This document shows, one piece after another, positions 6,937-15,797 of a stretch of 63,788 nt of DNA. The stretch comes from JBCCBV01 sp039033855 (lineage in GTDB: Bacteria > Planctomycetota > Phycisphaerae > Phycisphaerales > Phycisphaeraceae). The position numbers and the translations under genes were made by a program. Each line of letters begins with the position of its first letter. Position 1 is the first letter of the stretch. The notes below the pieces were generated by a model, which did not search any database, was not told the origin of the DNA, and saw only the letters and a program-made list of their open reading frames with translations. Location of the stretch: contig JBCCBV010000020.1 in the NCBI GenBank assembly GCA_039033855.1, positions 1 to 63,788 of the forward strand, given 5' to 3'.

Positions 6937-8856
6937 TCACCCCACCACGCCGCGCTCTTTGAGCAGGCGGTAGACCGCGTCGACCGACTGCTCCACCGAG
7001 TCTTCGTCGGTCTTGAGCACCAGGTCGGCCGCGCTCGGGGCCTCGTACGGCGCCGCCAGGTCGCTGAACGCCGCCATGTTCGAGCCCTGCTCCACCGCGT
7101 TCTGCTTGGCGGTCTCGGCCGGGCAGTCGCAGTAGATTTCCACGAAGCGGTCTTCGCCCACGATCTGCTTGACCGCCGTGCGGTCGTCGGCCGATGGCGA
7201 CAGGAACGCCGCCACCACCACCAGCCCGGCCTGGTTCATCATCTTCGCGGCCTCGGCCGCTCGGCGCAGGTTCTCCGCCCGGTCCGCCGCCGAGTGCGTC
7301 AGGTCGGCCGACAGCCCCAGCCGTGCGTTGCGCCCGTCGAGGGCGAACACCGCGACGCCCTCATCGAACAACCGTCTTTCGAGCGCGAAGGCGATCGGGC
7401 TCTTGCCCGAGCCGGTGAGCCCCGTCAGCCAGACGACCGCGGGCTTGTGCTCGAGCCGTTTGGCCCGCTGCTCGGCCGATATCAGCGACTCGTGCTGCCT
7501 GGCTTGCGAGCCCCGGCTGGCGTGCAGCCTTGACCGCAGCTCCGCCGCCGCGTCCGGGCCGCGGTCCAGGATCATGCCGGCGCCCACCGTGTTGTGGCTG
7601 AGCTTGTCGATCACCACGAACGCGCCCGTCAAACGGTTGCGCGGGTACGGGTCGAACGCCACCGGCCGGGCCAGCTCCACCACCACCCGCCCGATCTCGT
7701 TGAGCTCCAGGCCGACGGCGTCTTCGCGGTGCAGCGTGTTGACGTCCATCTTGTAGCGCACCTCGGACACCTGGGCCGGCACCGTCTGGGCGCCCTGCTT
7801 GATCAGGTAGCCCCGCCCGGGCGCGAGCGCGTCTTCGTTCATCCACACCAGCATGGCCTCGAACGACTGGTCCACCCGCGGCGCGTTGTTGGGGTGCACC
7901 AGCATGTCGCCGCGCGACACGTCCACCTCGTCCTCGAGCGTGATTGTCGGCGCCATGGGCGCGTAGGCCACGTCCAGGTCGCCGTCGAAGGTGTGGATCG
8001 ACTTCACGCGCGAGGTCTTGCGCGAAGGCAGCACCATGAGCTCGTCGCCCACCCGCACCGTGCCCGACGCGATGGTCCCCGCAAACCCGCGGAAGTTCAG
8101 GTCCGGCCGCACCACGTACTGCACCGGGAAGCGGAAGTCGATCAGGTTGCGGTCGCTGGCGATCGGCGTGTTTTCCAGCACGTGCATCAGCGTCGGCCCG
8201 GTGTACCAGGGCATGTGCTCGCTGCGGTGCACCACGTTCTCGCCCGACAGCGCGGCCACCGGCACGAACTCCAGGTCCGGCAGGTTCAACTTGCTGGCGA
8301 ACGCCAGATATTCCGCCCGGATCTCCTCGTACCGCTTCTCCGAATAGTCGGCCAGGTCCATCTTGTTGACCGCCACCACCAGGTGCTGGATGCCCAGCAG
8401 CGACACGATGAACGAGTGCCGGCGGGTCTGCGTCAGCACGCCGTGGCGGGCGTCGATCAAGATCACCGCCAGGTCGCAGTTCGACGCGCCGGTCGCCATG
8501 TTGCGCGTGTACTGCTCGTGCCCCGGGGTGTCGGCGATGATGAACTTGCGCTTGGTCGTGCTGAAGTAGCGGTACGCCACGTCGATGGTGATGCCCTGCT
8601 CGCGCTCGGCCTTGAGCCCGTCGGTCAGCAGCGCCGGGTCGAACGTCCCGCCCGTGGTGCCGAAGCGCTTGGAGTCGACCTGCACCGCGGCGAGCTGGTC
8701 CTCGTACACCATCTTGCTGTCGTACAGCAGCCGGCCGATGAGCGTGCTCTTGCCGTCGTCGACGCTGCCGCAGGTCAAAAAGCGCAGCATGCTCTTGCGC
8801 TCGTGCTGGGCCAGGTATTCGTGGATGTCGGTGATGTTTTCACCGGGGGCGCTCAT
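6937..8856 (-). CDS. cysNC: Sulfate adenylyltransferase large subunit fused to an APS-kinase-like domain
   Basis: 639 residues. Residues 1-440 are CysN, the GTPase subunit of ATP sulfurylase: P-loop GSVDDGKST (30-38), DTPGHEQY (109-116), NKMD (164-167). Residues 470-639 are CysC-like. The kinase half departs from the APS-kinase consensus: GLTGSGKS is followed by Pro instead of Thr/Ser, the usual DGDN reads DGRN (507-510), the GF of GFS is missing, SPFRAxR reads SPSADDR, and the RDPKGLY(K) segment is replaced by an unrelated QNAVEQGSN stretch. It may therefore be a weak or inactive kinase. cysD lies 36 nt upstream on the same strand. CysN assignment is firm; CysC activity is doubtful. Confidence 0.93.
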   Translation of the reverse strand: MSAPGENITDIHEYLAQHERKSMLRFLTCGSVDDGKSTLIGRLLYDSKMVYEDQLAAVQVDSKRFGTTGGTFDPALLTDGLKAEREQGITIDVAYRYFSTTKRKFIIADTPGHEQYTRNMATGASNCDLAVILIDARHGVLTQTRRHSFIVSLLGIQHLVVAVNKMDLADYSEKRYEEIRAEYLAFASKLNLPDLEFVPVAALSGENVVHRSEHMPWYTGPTLMHVLENTPIASDRNLIDFRFPVQYVVRPDLNFRGFAGTIASGTVRVGDELMVLPSRKTSRVKSIHTFDGDLDVAYAPMAPTITLEDEVDVSRGDMLVHPNNAPRVDQSFEAMLVWMNEDALAPGRGYLIKQGAQTVPAQVSEVRYKMDVNTLHREDAVGLELNEIGRVVVELARPVAFDPYPRNRLTGAFVVIDKLSHNTVGAGMILDRGPDAAAELRSRLHASRGSQARQHESLISAEQRAKRLEHKPAVVWLTGLTGSGKSPIAFALERRLFDEGVAVFALDGRNARLGLSADLTHSAADRAENLRRAAEAAKMMNQAGLVVVAAFLSPSADDRTAVKQIVGEDRFVEIYCDCPAETAKQNAVEQGSNMAAFSDLAAPYEAPSAADLVLKTDEDSVEQSVDAVYRLLKERGVVG

Positions 8857-8892
8857 CGTGGTCGTCTCCGGGGTGCGCTTTGCGCAAGCGGC

Positions 8893-9858
8893 TTAGTAGT
8901 AGCCTTGGCGTTTCTTCTCTTCCATCGAGGCGCCGGGGTCCTTGTCGATGGTCCGGCCTTCGCGCTCGCTGCGCGTCGCCGCGAGCATCTCCTGGATGAT
9001 CTCCGGCGTGGTCGCGGCCCGGCTGGGCGTCGCGCCCGACAGCGGGTAGTCGCCCAGCGTGCGGAAGCGCACCCACTCGGTCGTGGCCTTGGCCGCCAGC
9101 TCCGCGGGCACGCGGTCGTCGTCCACCGCGATCAGGTTGCCCTCGAACTCCACCACCGGACGCTCGCTGGCGTAATAGATCGGCACCAGCTTGATGTTCT
9201 CAAGGTGGATGTACTGCCAGATGTCCAGCTCGGTCCAGTTGCTCAGCGGGAAGGCGCGGATCTGCTCGCCCTTGTGCACCAGCCCGTTGTAAAGGTTCCA
9301 CAGCTCGGGACGCTGGTTCTTCGGGTCCCACTGGTGGTTGGCGTCGCGGAACGAATAGACGCGCTCTTTGGCCCGTGCTTTTTCTTCGTCGCGTCGGCCG
9401 CCGCCGAACGCCGCGTCGAACTTGTACTTGTCGAGGGCCTGACGCAGGGCGCCGAGGTTCATGACCTCGGTAAAGGTCTTGCTGCCGTGGGTGAACGGGC
9501 TGACCCCGCGGTCCCGGCCGTCTTCATTGATATAGACCAGACACTCGAGCCCCAGCTCGTTGACGATGTACTCGTCGCGGAAGGTGTACATCGACTGGAA
9601 GTTCCAGCCGGTATCGACCTGCAGCAGCGGGAAAGGCGGCTTGCCCGGGCTGAACGCCTTGCGCGCCAGGTGGAGCATCACGCACGAGTCTTTGCCGATC
9701 GAAAACAGCATGACCGGGTTGGTGAACTCGGCGACGACCTCGCGGATGATGTGGATCGACTCCGCTTCGAGCATCCGCAGGTGCGTGAGCGGCGTCGGCA
9801 GGCCGTCGGCGTCGGCGGGAGAGGCGGGGTCGGCTACGGCGTCGGGTTGCGTGGTCAT
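8893..9858 (-). CDS. cysD: Sulfate adenylyltransferase small subunit
   Basis: 321-residue CysD, the catalytic PAPS-reductase-fold subunit that makes APS from ATP and sulfate. Landmarks are the SIGKDSCVMLHLARKAF PP-loop near residue 55, the FDAAFGGGRRDEEKARAKER motif, and the C-terminal GATPSRAATTPEIIQEM and EEKKRQGYY end. The start at MTTQPDAVAD gives a short Ala/Pro/Asp-rich leader of about 25 residues before the conserved LTHLRMLEAESIHIIREV. The open frame continues upstream without any family similarity. First gene of the cysD-cysNC operon. Confidence 0.96.
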   Translation of the reverse strand: MTTQPDAVADPASPADADGLPTPLTHLRMLEAESIHIIREVVAEFTNPVMLFSIGKDSCVMLHLARKAFSPGKPPFPLLQVDTGWNFQSMYTFRDEYIVNELGLECLVYINEDGRDRGVSPFTHGSKTFTEVMNLGALRQALDKYKFDAAFGGGRRDEEKARAKERVYSFRDANHQWDPKNQRPELWNLYNGLVHKGEQIRAFPLSNWTELDIWQYIHLENIKLVPIYYASERPVVEFEGNLIAVDDDRVPAELAAKATTEWVRFRTLGDYPLSGATPSRAATTPEIIQEMLAATRSEREGRTIDKDPGASMEEKKRQGYY

Positions 9859-9955
9859 GTCAGGCGGGCCCGAAGGGGTGGGGTCGTGCAACAACCAGCG
9901 GGCCTTCGGGCAGGCCGGCCCGTCGCAGCCCCTTTGCGCTGCGGAGTCTACGGGA

Positions 9956-9999
9956 AACCGCCGCCGGCTTCGCGGCCAACCGCCGCCGGCTTCGCGGCC
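9956..9999. repeat. Perfect 22-bp tandem duplication
   Basis: Two identical 22-bp copies (9956-9977 and 9978-9999), each of the type AACCGCCGCCGGCTTCGCGG, lie in the divergent region between cysD and gcvH. Exact identity implies a recent duplication. It could affect spacing of promoter elements for either gene. Confidence 0.8.
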
Positions 10000-10103
10000 G
10001 AGTACTTCGGCCTTCACGTCCCACCGAGCACAAGCGTGCGACACCCACCCCGACGACCCGCCGCGTTGTCGGCCCACCGGGCCGGCGTTAGCATCGCGCC
10101 CGC

Positions 10104-10493
10104 ATGGACCTCCCCAACGACCCCCGACGTTATCTCGACTCCCACGAGTGGCACCTGGCCGGCGACGACGGCGTGATCACCGTCGGCCTGACCGCCTTCG
10201 CCATCGAAGAGCTCACCGACATCACCTTCGTCGAAATCGCCGTCGAGTCCGGCTCGATCCAGGCCGGCCAGACCTTCGGCGAAATCGAATCCGTCAAGGC
10301 CACCAGCGAGCTCTACTGCGGCGTGTCCGGCGAAGTGGTCGAGGTCAACCAGGCCGTCATCGACGACCCGGCGATGCTCAACCAGGAACCCTTCGGCGCC
10401 GCGTGGCTGATCCGCGTCCGCCCCGCGTCGTCCGACGACCCGCTGGCCGGGCTGCTGTCGGCCGACGACTACCGCGCCCGCTTCGGGGGCTGA
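10104..10493 (+). CDS. gcvH: Glycine cleavage system H protein
   Basis: 129-residue lipoyl carrier of the glycine cleavage complex. The lipoylation site is Lys65 in GEIESVKATSEL, flanked by the beta-hammerhead elements ITVGLTAFAIEELTDITFVE and the C-terminal NQEPFGAAWLIRVRP. Length is normal. The gcvT and gcvP partners are absent here; a fragment of a dihydrolipoamide dehydrogenase (the L protein type) lies at the far right edge but is not linked. TAGCAT at 10089-10094 lies 9 nt before the ATG and there is no obvious ribosome-binding site. Confidence 0.96.
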   Translation: MDLPNDPRRYLDSHEWHLAGDDGVITVGLTAFAIEELTDITFVEIAVESGSIQAGQTFGEIESVKATSELYCGVSGEVVEVNQAVIDDPAMLNQEPFGAAWLIRVRPASSDDPLAGLLSADDYRARFGG

Positions 10494-10557
10494 ACCCGCC
10501 GACTCCGATCGACACCCGCGCCCGGCCCGCCCGCGACTCCCTATTGATCACCCCGCC

Positions 10558-11640
10558 ATGATCGTTGACCTGCACACCCGCGTCTGGAGCCAGCCCGAGG
10601 AGCTCGGCCCGGCCATCGCGGCCCAGTTCCGCCGACGCCGCGCCGAACCCTGGGAACAGGCCGACGGCTCGCCCGAGCGTTTCGCCGAGGCCATGGCCCC
10701 GGTCGATCGCGCGGTCCTCCTGGGATTCGAGGCCGCCCGCCTGGGCGCGTCGATCTCGGCCGAACGCGTCGCCGAGCACGTCTCGGCCAACCCCGAAAAG
10801 TACCTGGGCTTCGCCGGCATCGACCCCACCGTGGCCAAGGCGCCCGCCCGGCTCGAAGCCGCGCTCGACCTCGGCCTGGTCGGCGCCGTGGTCGCCCCCG
10901 CCGCCGCCGGCTTCCACCCCACCGACACCCGCGCGATGGAGCTCTTCGAGCTCTGCCAATCCCGCCACATCCCCGTGCTCATCGAATCTTCCGGCCTGAT
11001 GGCCCGCGAGGCACGGCTCGAGTTCGACCAGCCGCACCTGCTCGACGAAGTCGCCCGCGAATGCCCCGACCTCAAGCTCGTGCTCGGTTCGCTCGGCGAC
11101 CCCTGGACCGACGAGGCCCTGGCCCTGCTCGCCAAGCACCCCACCGTGTACGCCGACCTCTCCGGCCTGGTCAGCCGGCCCTGGCGGCTGATGAACATCT
11201 TGATGTCTGCCTATCAGCAAGACGTCATGAGCCAACTGCTGTTCGGCAGCAACTTCCCATGGTTCACGCCCGAGCAGGCGATCGTCAACCTGTATTCGGT
11301 CAACACCTTCACCCAGGGCACGCACCTGCCGTCGGTCCCGCGCGAGCAGCTCCGCAGCGTGGTCGAGCGCGACACCTTGGCCGTGCTCGGCATCGACCAC
11401 GCGCCCGCCGAGCCGGGGTCTACGGCCGCTTCCACCCAAGCCCCGCAAGCCCCGCAAACCCAGGCCGCCGAAGCCGCAACCGCCGAGCCGTCCACGCAAC
11501 CCGAACCGAAGTTGCCCGACCTGCCCCGGCGTAAGCGGAAGCGCAAAGCCACGCCGACCACGCCATCGCCCGCGGAGTCGCCCGGGTCTCCTGAGTCGAA
11601 ACAGCCCGCCGAACCCGCCGCCCCGGATACCCGCCCGTGA
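10558..11640 (+). CDS. Amidohydrolase-like TIM-barrel protein with disordered C-terminus
   Basis: 360 residues. The first ~285 resemble metal-dependent amidohydrolase-2 type TIM barrels: N-terminal MIVDLHTRVW, a central LGFAGIDPTVAKAPARLEAAL, HIPVLIESSG, and LLFGSNFPWFTPEQAI near the end. The usual HxH of the first strand is reduced to a single His, so metal binding and catalysis are uncertain. The last ~75 residues are Pro/Ala/Thr-rich with a basic KRKRK patch. The stop overlaps the next gene's GTG by 4 nt, implying translational coupling. Substrate unknown. Confidence 0.75.
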   Translation: MIVDLHTRVWSQPEELGPAIAAQFRRRRAEPWEQADGSPERFAEAMAPVDRAVLLGFEAARLGASISAERVAEHVSANPEKYLGFAGIDPTVAKAPARLEAALDLGLVGAVVAPAAAGFHPTDTRAMELFELCQSRHIPVLIESSGLMAREARLEFDQPHLLDEVARECPDLKLVLGSLGDPWTDEALALLAKHPTVYADLSGLVSRPWRLMNILMSAYQQDVMSQLLFGSNFPWFTPEQAIVNLYSVNTFTQGTHLPSVPREQLRSVVERDTLAVLGIDHAPAEPGSTAASTQAPQAPQTQAAEAATAEPSTQPEPKLPDLPRRKRKRKATPTTPSPAESPGSPESKQPAEPAAPDTRP

Positions 11641-12419
11641 GGCGACTCGCCGCGAGCACTGCGCATCGAGCGCGTTGGGCCCGGTGCCTGACCCGCGTCT
11701 CCCTCGTCTGCGTCGCCCTTGCCAGCTTGAGCTTGACAGTTGCGGGCTGCGCTTCGTTCACCGACGCCGGCGCCTTGGCCGTCTCCCAACAACCCGAGCC
11801 CGGCCCGCGTTTAGTGGGCGACTTCGACCAGCTCCGTTACCGGATCGACGGCCCGGGCGAAGCGACCTTCGTCTTCACCGCCGGCCCGCCCGACACCGCC
11901 GGCCAGGCCGCCGTGGTCCGCCTCTACTGGACCCCCTCCGCCGGCGACACGGCCCTGAGCTCCCAAGGCACCAACTGCTCGATCCAGTACCTGGTCTTCG
12001 CCGACGCCGTGACCGACCGGGGCCTGCTGCGCGAGGTCGGCGTGTACCACGGCGCCGGGTTCTTGTTCCTCGAAGACGAGCCCGGCCCCGCGCAACTCAC
12101 CGGCGCCATGCGCGACGCCACCCTGGCCCTGTCCGACCGGTCCGACCGCTTCCGCGACCTGCTCCGCCGATCCCGCATGACCGGCGCCTTTACCGCCGAG
12201 CTCGACGCCCCCGGCGTCGCCAGCGCCCTGGCCGACCTCAACCGACGCGTCAACGCCCGCCTGGGCTACCCCCGCCTGATCGACGCTCCCGGCATCCAGC
12301 CCGGAATGCACCCCGGACTCCGCCCGCAAGCCGCCCCCCCTTGGGCATCGCCGGACAACCGGTATGCTCGAACCGACGACTTCACCCGGACCCCAGGCCG
12401 CCTGCCTGCGGGGTCTTGA
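11637..12419 (+). CDS. Putative lipoprotein, unknown function
   Basis: 260 residues starting at a GTG that overlaps the preceding stop (GTGA). The basic N-terminus is followed by a hydrophobic stretch and a lipobox LTVAGC at about residue 38, predicting a lipid-anchored exported protein. The mature part has a beta-rich segment (RYRIDGPGEATFVFTAG) and no motif I recognise. Coupling to the amidohydrolase-like gene suggests a joint function. Planctomycete lipoproteins of this kind are common and mostly uncharacterised. Confidence 0.7.
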   Translation: MRRLAASTAHRARWARCLTRVSLVCVALASLSLTVAGCASFTDAGALAVSQQPEPGPRLVGDFDQLRYRIDGPGEATFVFTAGPPDTAGQAAVVRLYWTPSAGDTALSSQGTNCSIQYLVFADAVTDRGLLREVGVYHGAGFLFLEDEPGPAQLTGAMRDATLALSDRSDRFRDLLRRSRMTGAFTAELDAPGVASALADLNRRVNARLGYPRLIDAPGIQPGMHPGLRPQAAPPWASPDNRYARTDDFTRTPGRLPAGS

Positions 12420-12473
12420 CCTTCTTGCTTGAGAAAGACCGGCCCGCCGTCCCGGCCGAGCCGACCCACGCCT

Positions 12474-14519
12474 ATGCCCAGCTCCCACGCGCCCGACGCC
12501 GTGCCGAATCAGCCCGATACGACCCGGGCGCCCAAGCGGCGCCCACGCAAGCTCGGCTGGGCCTTTGGCTTGTCGTGCGTGGTCTTGGGCGCGCTGGCCT
12601 TCCTCGGCAACCACGGGACCGAAGCGCAAGACACGTCCTCGGCAGCGACAACCGAATCCGCCGAACCGCAAGCGCCGCGCGTGCGCGTCGGGCAGATCAA
12701 GACCGCCACGCCGCCTTTGCAAGAAACCGTGGATGGCCTGCTGGCGCCAATCAACGGATTCTTCGTCGACACGTTGTTCATGGACATCTCCTTTGGCGCC
12801 TTCAACAGCGAGAAGACCGACGCACAAGGCAACCCGGTCTACGTCAGCGAACCGGTGTTCGTAACCGCCGAGTCAGAGTTCATCGCCGAGCAGGTCGATA
12901 GCGCTGGGCGCTCAAAGCCAACAGCAAGCGGTAAGCCGTCGCTGGTCGTGGTTCAGAGCGGGGCGGAGTACCAACCGATCGGGCCGGATGGCAAGCCGGT
13001 CGTCACATCCACCGACCAAGTTGAAATTGAGAAACGGCCCGTGCCTCTGGTCGTAGCCTGGCTTGGCGCGGGTGCGGTGTTCTTCACGATCTACCACGGC
13101 TTTGCCATCTGGCGGTTCTTTGGCCACTCGGTCGGCGTCGTGCGCGGCAAGTTCTCCACCGGGCGCGAAATCGGCGAACTGCCGCCTTTCCGAGCCCTGA
13201 CCTCGGCGCTGTCGGCCACCGTCGGCCTCGGCAACATCGCGAGCGTTGCGACCGCAATGGTGCTCGGCGGACCCGGCGCCCTGTTCTGGATGATGTTCCT
13301 GGGCTTCTTTGGCATGGCCTCGAAGTTCCACGAATCCACCCTCTCCCAGATGTTCCGCCAGACCGATCGCAACACCGGCGAGGTGTCCGGCGGCCCGATG
13401 TACGTCCTCGACCAAGGCTTCCGCCGACACCTGCCGGCACTCTGGCCTTTAGGAAAGTTGCTGGCCATACTCTTCGCGATTCTCTGCATGATGGCCTCGC
13501 TCGGCGGCGGGAACATGTACCAATCGAACCAGGCGTTCGAAGGGTTTTTCGCGACGTTCGTCCTCCCCAACGTCGATAACCCCCAACAGGCGGAATCGTT
13601 GCAAGGCGGCGCCGCGATCGGCTTTGGCATCGTCATGGCCACGCTCGTCGGCGTTGTCGTGCTCGGCGGGATCAGCCGCATCGGCGCCACGACCAGCAAA
13701 CTCGTGCCGGGCATGGCCGCCATCTACGTGGCCGCATGCCTCGCCATCCTGATCGCCAACGCCGGCGAAGTGCCCGGCCTTGTCGCCAAGGTATTCCAAG
13801 GTGCACTGGCGCCCGAAGCCGGCTTCGGCGGGCTCATCGGCGCCATGATGATCGGCTTCCAACGCGCCGCCTTCTCCTCCGAGGCCGGTGTCGGCTCCAG
13901 CGCCATCGCCCACTCCGCGGCGCAAACCGACGAACCCGTACGCGAGGGCTTCGTCGCCAGCCTCGAGCCGTTCATCGACACCGTGGTCATCTGCTTCATG
14001 ACCGGCATGGTCGTGCTCATCACCAACGCCAACAACGAAGCCGAGGGCGGCGCGGCCGTCACCCTTTACGCCTTCAAGAAAGAAGCCATCTTCGCCGGGG
14101 TGTTCCCGTACATCCTGGCCGTGTCGATCATCCTCTTCGCCTTCTCCACCATGATCTCCTGGTGCTACTACGGCGAACGCGCCGCCAACTACGTACTGGG
14201 CAAGAAGGCCGTGGTCGGGTTCCGCATCGCGTTTGTGATCTGCGTGTTTTTGGGCGCGGTAGCCAGCCTTGAAGCGGTCATTGACTTCGCCGACTTCTCG
14301 CTCTTGAGCATGGCCCTGCCCAACATTCTGGGTGGCATCCTGCTGGCCGGGATCGTCCGCAAGGCCGCCAAGGGATACACCGCACGCCTCAAGTCCGGCG
14401 AAATGGCCGCCGCCATCGACACCGCCCGCAAGGCACCCATCCCGCCCCCCACCACCATGACCGCCATGCAAACCGACATGGATGACTCCCCCACAGACTC
14501 CGACGGCGGGGGCATCTAA
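12474..14519 (+). CDS. Alanine/glycine:cation symporter (AGCS family) with extended N-terminal half
   Basis: 681-residue inner-membrane protein. The symporter core is clear: SATVGLGNIASVATAMVLGGPGALFWM, GGPMYVLDQGF, and the family signature SSEAGVGSSAIAHSAAQTDEP. About ten membrane segments are visible. It is longer than the usual 450-550: after one N-terminal membrane helix and a PINGFFVDTLF stretch it carries about 100 polar residues (roughly 110-190) before AWLGAGAVFFTIYHGFAIW, predicted to lie outside the membrane. The ATG at 12474 was chosen over an in-frame TTG 45 nt earlier. Members import alanine or glycine with Na+ or H+. Confidence 0.9.
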   Translation: MPSSHAPDAVPNQPDTTRAPKRRPRKLGWAFGLSCVVLGALAFLGNHGTEAQDTSSAATTESAEPQAPRVRVGQIKTATPPLQETVDGLLAPINGFFVDTLFMDISFGAFNSEKTDAQGNPVYVSEPVFVTAESEFIAEQVDSAGRSKPTASGKPSLVVVQSGAEYQPIGPDGKPVVTSTDQVEIEKRPVPLVVAWLGAGAVFFTIYHGFAIWRFFGHSVGVVRGKFSTGREIGELPPFRALTSALSATVGLGNIASVATAMVLGGPGALFWMMFLGFFGMASKFHESTLSQMFRQTDRNTGEVSGGPMYVLDQGFRRHLPALWPLGKLLAILFAILCMMASLGGGNMYQSNQAFEGFFATFVLPNVDNPQQAESLQGGAAIGFGIVMATLVGVVVLGGISRIGATTSKLVPGMAAIYVAACLAILIANAGEVPGLVAKVFQGALAPEAGFGGLIGAMMIGFQRAAFSSEAGVGSSAIAHSAAQTDEPVREGFVASLEPFIDTVVICFMTGMVVLITNANNEAEGGAAVTLYAFKKEAIFAGVFPYILAVSIILFAFSTMISWCYYGERAANYVLGKKAVVGFRIAFVICVFLGAVASLEAVIDFADFSLLSMALPNILGGILLAGIVRKAAKGYTARLKSGEMAAAIDTARKAPIPPPTTMTAMQTDMDDSPTDSDGGGI

Positions 14520-14547
14520 CCCGCCACGCCGGTACCCTTTCGCCGCG

Positions 14548-15705
14548 ATGGGCGACCCAACCCCCAACCCGAACACCCCCGCCCCGCCCCCCGGAAGCCA
14601 GACCGACCGCCCGGCGGTTCCGCCCACACGCAATGCGCCGCTAGCCCCTTTGATGTTCCGAGGCGGCGTCGGCGGCGTGCTCATGGGCCTGGCCAACCTC
14701 GTGCCCGGGATCTCCGGCGGAACCATGCTCTTGGCCGTGGGCGTCTACCCCAAGTTCATCGCCGGTATCGGGGAAGTCACCGCGCTCAAGTTCCGCCGCG
14801 ACACCCTTGCGCTGCTCGCCGCCGTGGCCATCGCCGCCGTGGCCGCGATCGTCTTGCTCGCCGGGCCGGTCAAGCAGCTGGTCGTCGACCACCGCTGGGT
14901 GATGTACAGCCTGTTTATCGGCCTGACCCTGGGCGGCGTGCCCGTGGTCTGGCGGTTGATCGGCAAACCCTCGCCCGGCATGTGGGCCGGCGCCGCAGCG
15001 GGGTTCCTGGGCATGGCCGCGCTCGCCTGGTTCCAGGCCCAGGGCGGGTCGGGCGCCGACCGCGAGGGCTTCGCCTTCATGCTCCTCGCCGGCGCCGCGG
15101 GCGCCTCGGCCATGATCCTCCCGGGCGTCTCCGGCGGATACCTCCTGCTCGTGCTCGGCGTCTACGTGCCCATCCTCGGCGGCATCGCCACCTTCAAAGA
15201 CGCTCTGGGCGAACGCGACCTCCAGACCCTCACGGCCGTGTTCCTCGCCGTCGTCCTGCCCGTGGGCCTGGGCGTGCTCGTGGGCGTCGCCGGCGTAAGC
15301 AACCTGCTGCGCTATCTACTGGCGAAGTGCGAAAAACCCACCCTCGGCGTGCTGCTGGGCCTGCTCGTCGGCGCCGTGGCCGGCCTCTGGCCGTTCCAAC
15401 AGTCGGTCGCGCCCCAACCCGGCGACACCTTGAAAAACCAGACCGTCGCCGTCGCGCCTCTGCCCGCAGAATCGCCCACAGAACCAGCCGCGTCAGACGC
15501 TGCAACCGTCGCCGCCGACCCCGAACCCAACCCCACCGGGCTGATCTACCAAGACACCGGCAAGCCGATCGACGCCGAAGACTTCCCCACCGCGTACTTC
15601 CAACCCGCCGCCGGCCACATCGCCGGGGCGCTCGGGCTCATCGTGCTCGGCCTGGGCGTCACGCTCGGCATCGACCGCTTCGGGCGTGAGAAGCCGGCAC
15701 ATTGA
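14548..15705 (+). CDS. DUF368 / PopT-type polyprenyl-phosphate transporter
   Basis: 385-residue integral membrane protein. The FRGGVGGVLMGLANLVPGIS start, followed by GGTMLLAVGVY, is the hallmark of DUF368, and the repeated second-half motif MILPGVSGGYLLLVLGVY fits its internal duplication. DUF368 proteins (PopT) have been shown to recycle undecaprenyl phosphate across the cytoplasmic membrane. About eight to ten membrane segments are visible, and a ~75-residue low-complexity insert rich in Ala/Pro/Glu lies before the last helix. The ATG 28 nt after the symporter stop is the likely start. galE lies just downstream, so both may contribute to envelope glycan synthesis (inference). Confidence 0.88.
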   Translation: MGDPTPNPNTPAPPPGSQTDRPAVPPTRNAPLAPLMFRGGVGGVLMGLANLVPGISGGTMLLAVGVYPKFIAGIGEVTALKFRRDTLALLAAVAIAAVAAIVLLAGPVKQLVVDHRWVMYSLFIGLTLGGVPVVWRLIGKPSPGMWAGAAAGFLGMAALAWFQAQGGSGADREGFAFMLLAGAAGASAMILPGVSGGYLLLVLGVYVPILGGIATFKDALGERDLQTLTAVFLAVVLPVGLGVLVGVAGVSNLLRYLLAKCEKPTLGVLLGLLVGAVAGLWPFQQSVAPQPGDTLKNQTVAVAPLPAESPTEPAASDAATVAADPEPNPTGLIYQDTGKPIDAEDFPTAYFQPAAGHIAGALGLIVLGLGVTLGIDRFGREKPAH

Positions 15706-15726
15706 CGTCAGCGCGCACTTGATCCC

Positions 15727-15752
15727 GGCCGCCCCGCTTAAGCGGGGCGGCC
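15727..15752 (+). terminator. Perfect 26-bp palindrome, probable terminator after the DUF368 gene
   Basis: GGCCGCCCCGC (15727-15737), TTAA centre, GCGGGGCGGCC (15742-15752). The stem is perfect; the following bases are ATCTCTCT rather than a T-tract, so termination may be inefficient. A TACACT hexamer (15760-15765) follows immediately and could be the -10 box of galE. Confidence 0.65.
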
Positions 15753-15797
15753 ATCTCTCTACACTGCCCGCTCCCCTCGCAAAGCGGAGCAACCCCC

